Origin: Symsagittifera roscoffensis
Lineage: Eukaryota; Xenacoelomorpha; Acoela; Convolutidae
Direction of reading: 5' to 3'
Length of the DNA stretch: 64,000 bases
Assembly: GCF_963678635.1 (NCBI RefSeq)
Contig: NC_087071.1
Location: 8,017,605-8,081,604 of the forward strand
The position numbers were made by a program, and so were the translations under genes. The notes under the pieces were generated by a model, which did no database searches, was not told the origin of the DNA, and was given only the letters and a program-made list of their open reading frames with translations. Positions 59,562 to 64,000 of the stretch are shown here, piece by piece (position 1 is the stretch's first letter; each line of letters begins with the position of its first letter).

Positions 59562-59636
59562 TGAGAGAGAAAGATTGAGAGAGAGCGAGAGAGAGAGAGA
59601 TGGAGAGATATAGGAGATATAGATAGATAGCGAGTG

Positions 59637-59706
<70 letters not shown>

Positions 59707-59777
59707 TATACGAAAGAGGAATGCATAACACACACAAACACACATACACTATCTCTCTCACAGACAAACACCCCCAC

Positions 59778-59857
<80 letters not shown>

Positions 59858-59907
59858 AAGATAGAGAGAGAAAAAAAAACAAGAGAAGAGAGAGAGAGAA
59901 CAAGAGA

Positions 59908-59953
<46 letters not shown>
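59562..59953. repeat. Compound (GA)n-(CA)n-(GA)n microsatellite
   Basis: GA-rich with AGATATAG interruptions from 59562, an uninterrupted (CA)n at about 59780-59820, then (GA)n with GAAA and AAGAGA interruptions to 59953. The ORFs on either strand here (alternating Arg-Glu, Ser-Leu, Val-Cys) are products of the dinucleotide repeat, not genes. Confidence 0.95.
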
Positions 59954-60589
59954 TTATTTATCTATCCAATATTCGATAAAATTATAATCGACTATGATCG
60001 TTTCTCATCCATTATTTTTATCCCACTTTCTCATTCATATGTTTTGCCCAAAAATCCAATATAATCAATTATAATCGATTAAAATCTTTTTTGTTTGCAC
60101 GATTTGACTTCGAATTTGCATCTGAGTTGCCTATGCAATATGTTTTTTGTAGACTTTAGTTCTGTGAAAGATGAGAAAGCTGTTTTTAACGGTTTTAAAT
60201 CGGTTCAAATTATAACGTTTTTTTTTCTTTTCTTCGCCATCATAGATGTTTCATGATGCGCATTTTAAGCGTTTTTAACAACAAAACATCAACAAAAATG
60301 ATTTTTCAAATTTGAATTGAAAGATTTACTTTTCACCTACCGCGGTATTTTTTCAATTAAAATGGAAGGATCCCTACAAAACTTTGGTTTCGTGGTAAAA
60401 CCTTGTGTTCAGATGAACAATAGTCTGACGAAAGATCTCGAGAGATTTTTTTGAGATTTTTTTTTGACAGAAAACTAATAACCCATTAGATATATTTCAT
60501 ATTTTAATTTAGTGTAAAAAATTTTTGCAAAAAAAAATAGCTTATAATCAATTATAATCGTTTAAAATCGACTACAATGGTTTTTAAGG

Positions 60590-61425
60590 GTTTTTTATAA
60601 ACTAGAATCAATTATAATCGATTAAAAGAGATTATAGCCTGCTGGAAAGTATCACGATTTTAATTGACTATAAATCCCTTAAACACCTAATTTTGGTGCT
60701 TCTAAGCAACTATATCTGTCAAAAAATCATCATAATATTCCGTTATAATCGATCACTTACGCCTAAACTTGGATGCGGGAAGCATTAAAAAACCACGTTG
60801 TTAAAGGTATAAAAATAGTTTTTAACAACATTTCAAAAGAGATCATTTCAAGGTCAAACTGTGCACTGGATATGCGCCCAATTTTTTGCCTGCAAATTCC
60901 TAATTTCCAGAAACAAACCTTTAAACTGTTTAAAAAAATTTGTGTGAACGATCAAAGAAAATGAAAAAAAAAACGAAGGAGAAAAAAAGGAGCCTTCTAG
61001 TTGCAGATTCCGCTTATTTTTCTCAAATTACCCAATTTTGCCTGTCGGGTTGACCAAAAATGCTTATTCTACAACTTTCATAAATGAAAAAATGCTTAAG
61101 ATACATTTTTTTTTTATAAACTATAATCAATTATAATCGATTAAAAGAGATTATAGCCTGCTAGAAATTATCACGATTTTAATCGACTCTAAATCCTCTA
61201 AACACCTAAATTTTGGTGCTTCTAATCAATTATATTTGTCAAAAAATGATCATAATAATCCATTATAATCGATCTCTTACGCCTAAACTTGGATGCGGGA
61301 AGCATTAAAAATCCACGTTGTTAAAGGTATAAAAATAGTTTTACAACTTTTCAAAATAGATCATTACGAGGCCAAACTGTGCACTGGATATGCGCCCAAT
61401 TTTTTGCCTGCACATTCCTGAATTG
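60590..61425. repeat. 519-bp offset tandem duplication
   Basis: Units of about 60590-60905 and 61109-61425 share ATTATAATCGATTAAAAGAG, GATTATAGCCTGCT, TTTTGGTGCTTCTAA, CGCCTAAACTTGGATGCGGG, CCACGTTGTTAAAGGTATAA and GTGCACTGGATATGCGCCC. The last block also occurs at 28081. The 63-codon frame 60773-60964 lies in this repeat and is not conserved in the second unit. Confidence 0.88.
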
Positions 61426-61976
61426 GTGGACCGTATGGCATTTGCAAAGCATTGGAAACGACTTGAATTGCGAAAGAGCGCTTTTCACGAATCATAAACT
61501 GAAAGCATCAAACTTTTAAATTTCGGCAAACCTTTTTAAAGATGAATATTTTAAAACTAGAACTTTCAAATTATCCGTCATTTCCATGCAAAAGAACTAG
61601 GCTATATGAAAAAAAAAATATTCAAAGAAACGGAAAAAAATCCAATTTTTGTGTACCCAGAACTATAATATGCAGACAAAAAAATTAAAAATTGCAAGCA
61701 ATTTTTTTTGGAAAATGTTTTTTAGTACAAAATTAGATTTGCGGTTGAGAAAAAAAACCAAAAAGATTTTGGGGCCACTTCAGTTTTACTTAGAAACATA
61801 GTTTTTTTCTTCACCAGACTGTTTTAGTTGGTTCAAATAGCCGCAGAAACGTGTTCGAATCTTTTTCCAACGATTTTTTGAAATTGTATGAAAAGTGTAT
61901 GATTAGCATTTTTCTATACTTTTGATGTGGGGAATTGTAAGATAAGCAATTTTGGTTTATGGAGGTCAACCCGGGC
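61047..61976. mobile_element. Candidate non-autonomous element with CGGGTTGACC termini
   Basis: Begins CGGGTTGACCAAAAATGCTTA at about 61047 and ends TGGAGGTCAACCCGGG at about 61976. The terminal 10 bp are inverted repeats, and subterminal AAAAATGCTTAT / ATAAGCAATTTT also pair. About 930 bp with no ORF. The right end matches 27670-27685. No clear target duplication was found. It includes one unit of the 519-bp duplication, so boundaries could be misread. Confidence 0.45.
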
Positions 61977-61977
61977 T

Positions 61978-62840
61978 CGTAATGATATATATGTGCAATA
62001 ACTTTCAAAAAATGTGTTAATTGTAAGTAAACAAAACAACTTTTCACCGCTCACATTTTAGAAATCATATTTAAAAAGATTTCTGACGTTAAAGTGTCAG
62101 AATCTGCAAGTTCAAACGTTTGCACAAGTGCATACGTTTTAAAACAACAGTGAAAATTTTTATGGTTCAGGGAATGCAAACATTTTGTGAATCTTGCCAA
62201 ATTCTGGCAAGATTTTCATTTCAAAGACGACACCAGAGATTAAGAGTTGCATCCCTCTACAGACCTTTATATCCCCAAAAAATTAGGATGGAGGCGAGTA
62301 GTTGTGGGAAGGGCAGAGAAGGTGTAAGGGGGGATTAGAGGCAAACTTTTTGAACTCGAAAATTGATTTATAATCGATTATAAACCATGGAAACTCATTT
62401 CGGTCAGTAACACAAACATTGAGTTCTCTCAATAGAAAACGGAACAAATGGAGAGAAAAATCTAGAGCAAACAACGGTTTTGAAGCAGACACAAAAACTA
62501 AGAAAATGGTAAGCTTTCGATAACTGTTCGCACCAAAATCAGCCATGTACGAATGTCAACTAAAAGTGTGCCTTCACTTGACACAAAGGATATCAGAAGT
62601 TTTTAAAATGATGCTGATAACTAGAAAACAATTTGAAACTTTACCTCACTTTCAATGACATAAGACAATTCCTGTGTGGGCAAGCTGTCTAGGCAAGGAA
62701 TATGTTCAATTTAAATGGCGACTATGGAAAATATGCTTACCATACAGTTTTCATACAAAACTTAAAAACTGTTTTAAACGTTTTTAGAGAAGTACTTCTG
62801 TTCTAACTCCATCTTTTGAATTTTTCTGCTCGAAGAAAAC
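61978..62840. other. Non-coding stretch, no gene seen
   Basis: Short frames on both strands (62120-62338 plus, 62283-62546 minus) have no motif. One ATAATCGATTATAA motif lies near 62370. Confidence 0.4.
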
Positions 62841-62849
62841 ATGATTTTA

Positions 62850-63580
62850 TTTTTGGTCAAAAAATGCTCATCATAATATTTTCATATATGAAAATTGTAT
62901 GATTGCCATTTTGCTATAGAAAAAATAAAATCTTCAAAACTAATTTAACCATGTTTCTGGATGAATTTACATGAGCTTTAAAAAATTTTATTAGAAGAAC
63001 GCATTTTGACTCTGAAAACATGATTTATATTTTGGGCAAAAAAATGCTCATCATATATTTTTCATTTATGAAAGTTTTATCATATGCATTTCTTCTTAAG
63101 CCAAAACACAAATTTGAGGTAAAAAAATTTTAATCTCCTTTTTGGTTGCAAACTTGTTTTGTGCTCAAAAATAAACTATCTAGCCATACACAAAAAGTTA
63201 CATTTTGGTATATAATTCCATTTGAAATGGTAAAAATAAACGTAGGTGGCAACAACAACAATCAAATTCAGTTAATCTGCGTGGTAACTGCCAGTTACAC
63301 TCTGTGTTTTATTATGCTAAAAAGTCCAGGGTTAGTGTTTCTGATGAAACACAAAATTTCACAACCAAATTTTTTTGGTGTTTTCATTTATGGAAAATAT
63401 GCTTGCCATACAATTTCAAAATATGGAAAAAATACATCTCATATTATTTCATAGTAAGGAAAAAATGCTTATCATGCTAATATCATAGTATTTTTTGGTC
63501 CATGAAATAGTATGAAACAGTATGATTAGCATTTTTTTCATGATATGAAACAGTTTGATAAGCATTTTTTGTCAACCCGC
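62850..63580. repeat. Cluster of short palindromes (AAAAATGCTNATCATACAATTT family)
   Basis: Imperfect inverted repeats at about 62862-62920, 63040-63092, 63398-63425, 63462-63535 and 63535-63570 share the arm AAAAATGCT.ATCATA.AATTTTCAT and its complement ATGAAAATTGTATGATTAGC. The cluster ends with TTTTTGTCAACCCGCGC, similar to the GGTCAACCCGGG ends elsewhere. Confidence 0.65.
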
Positions 63581-63589
63581 GCTAGTAAG

Positions 63590-64000
63590 CACAAGTCAAA
63601 TGTTATACAATTACTTACAAAGTCAAAGTTTTCGACCCTTAATTATTCTTGTAAATCTGAAAATCTATTTGATCTTTTTCTGTTTCAGAGAAACTATAAA
63701 ACGTTGTTCATGCAATAATACTATAAATGTTCGTATAATTGAAAATATTCAAAAAATGCAGACATTTATAACAAGGTAACTTAATTTCATTTCTTTTCAT
63801 TGTCCAATGATCTTTTTTATTGTGTTTCATTTTCGAACTATTCTTCGTTTAATTTGCAAAACCTTTGTTAAACGCGTAAAAGATGCATAATGATGTTCGC
63901 AAAACCTAATTGATAGAAGTGTTTAATAGTTTTGTTTATTTTAATTTGAACAAAAATGAATTTAATCAAAAAGCAGTTGTTAATGATTTAATTTAAAAAT
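63590..64000. other. AT-rich end of window, no gene seen
   Basis: A 74-codon frame at 63555-63779 starts in the palindrome cluster and shows no motif. No exon or RNA gene is supported. Confidence 0.4.

Noticed and set aside
59536-59903. ORFs of 69-117 codons in the GA/CA tract
   Set aside because: Pure dinucleotide translation products (Ser-Leu, Arg-Glu, Val-Cys) on both strands.

Overview
The window is AT-rich eukaryotic DNA, most likely from an invertebrate animal. The reasons are spliceosomal-type introns, a BEL/Pao retrotransposon, an env-bearing Ty3/Gypsy family, long (GA)n/(CA)n microsatellites, no operon structure and a 200-base assembly gap. I cannot name the species. I found no intact host gene. 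Nearly everything recognisable is satellite DNA or decayed mobile elements.

Layout. (1) 1-16980: a huge minisatellite with a 14-bp unit (GTCCCAAGACTACT/GTCCCAAGACTAGT), running off the left edge. It carries about 44 copies of a conserved higher-order block and multi-hundred-base internal duplications. Its right edge (16710-16980) switches to 16-, 11- and 22-bp units. (2) 16981-19261: non-coding, with one 70-bp tandem duplication. (3) 19262-23885: 5'-truncated 3' part (copy A) of a giant Gypsy-type, env-bearing LTR element, ending in an LTR. (4) 24115-25338: fragment of a different Gypsy-lineage integrase region. (5) 25340-29415: non-coding, with copies of a dispersed palindromic repeat family. 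(6) 29416-37680: a structurally complete but frameshifted BEL/Pao retrotransposon. It has TG...CA LTRs, a primer-binding site, gag with a CCHC knuckle, protease, RT with YMDD, an RNase H region and integrase. (7) 37681-39513: AT-rich non-coding DNA, then the gap at 39514-39713. (8) about 39640-58772: a near full-length, about 19-kb copy (copy B) of the same Gypsy family as copy A. It has a pre-gag ORF, gag, protease, RT/RNase H, integrase, envelope-like membrane proteins, a Pro/Ser-rich ORF, a conserved small intron and a tandemly duplicated 3' segment. (9) 58773-64000: non-coding, with a compound GA/CA microsatellite, a 519-bp tandem duplication, ATAATCGATT-rich motifs and many short palindromes.

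The retroelement genes would have worked as gag-pol(-env) units. All copies here are dead: stops and frameshifts in every domain, with catalytic residues altered in protease and RT. The most unusual points are the modular length rules of the 14-bp satellite and a covarying, orientation-flipped hairpin inside the Gypsy LTRs. Also notable are the splice sites that outlived their reading frames, and the very large Gypsy family with extra ORFs on both sides of gag-pol.
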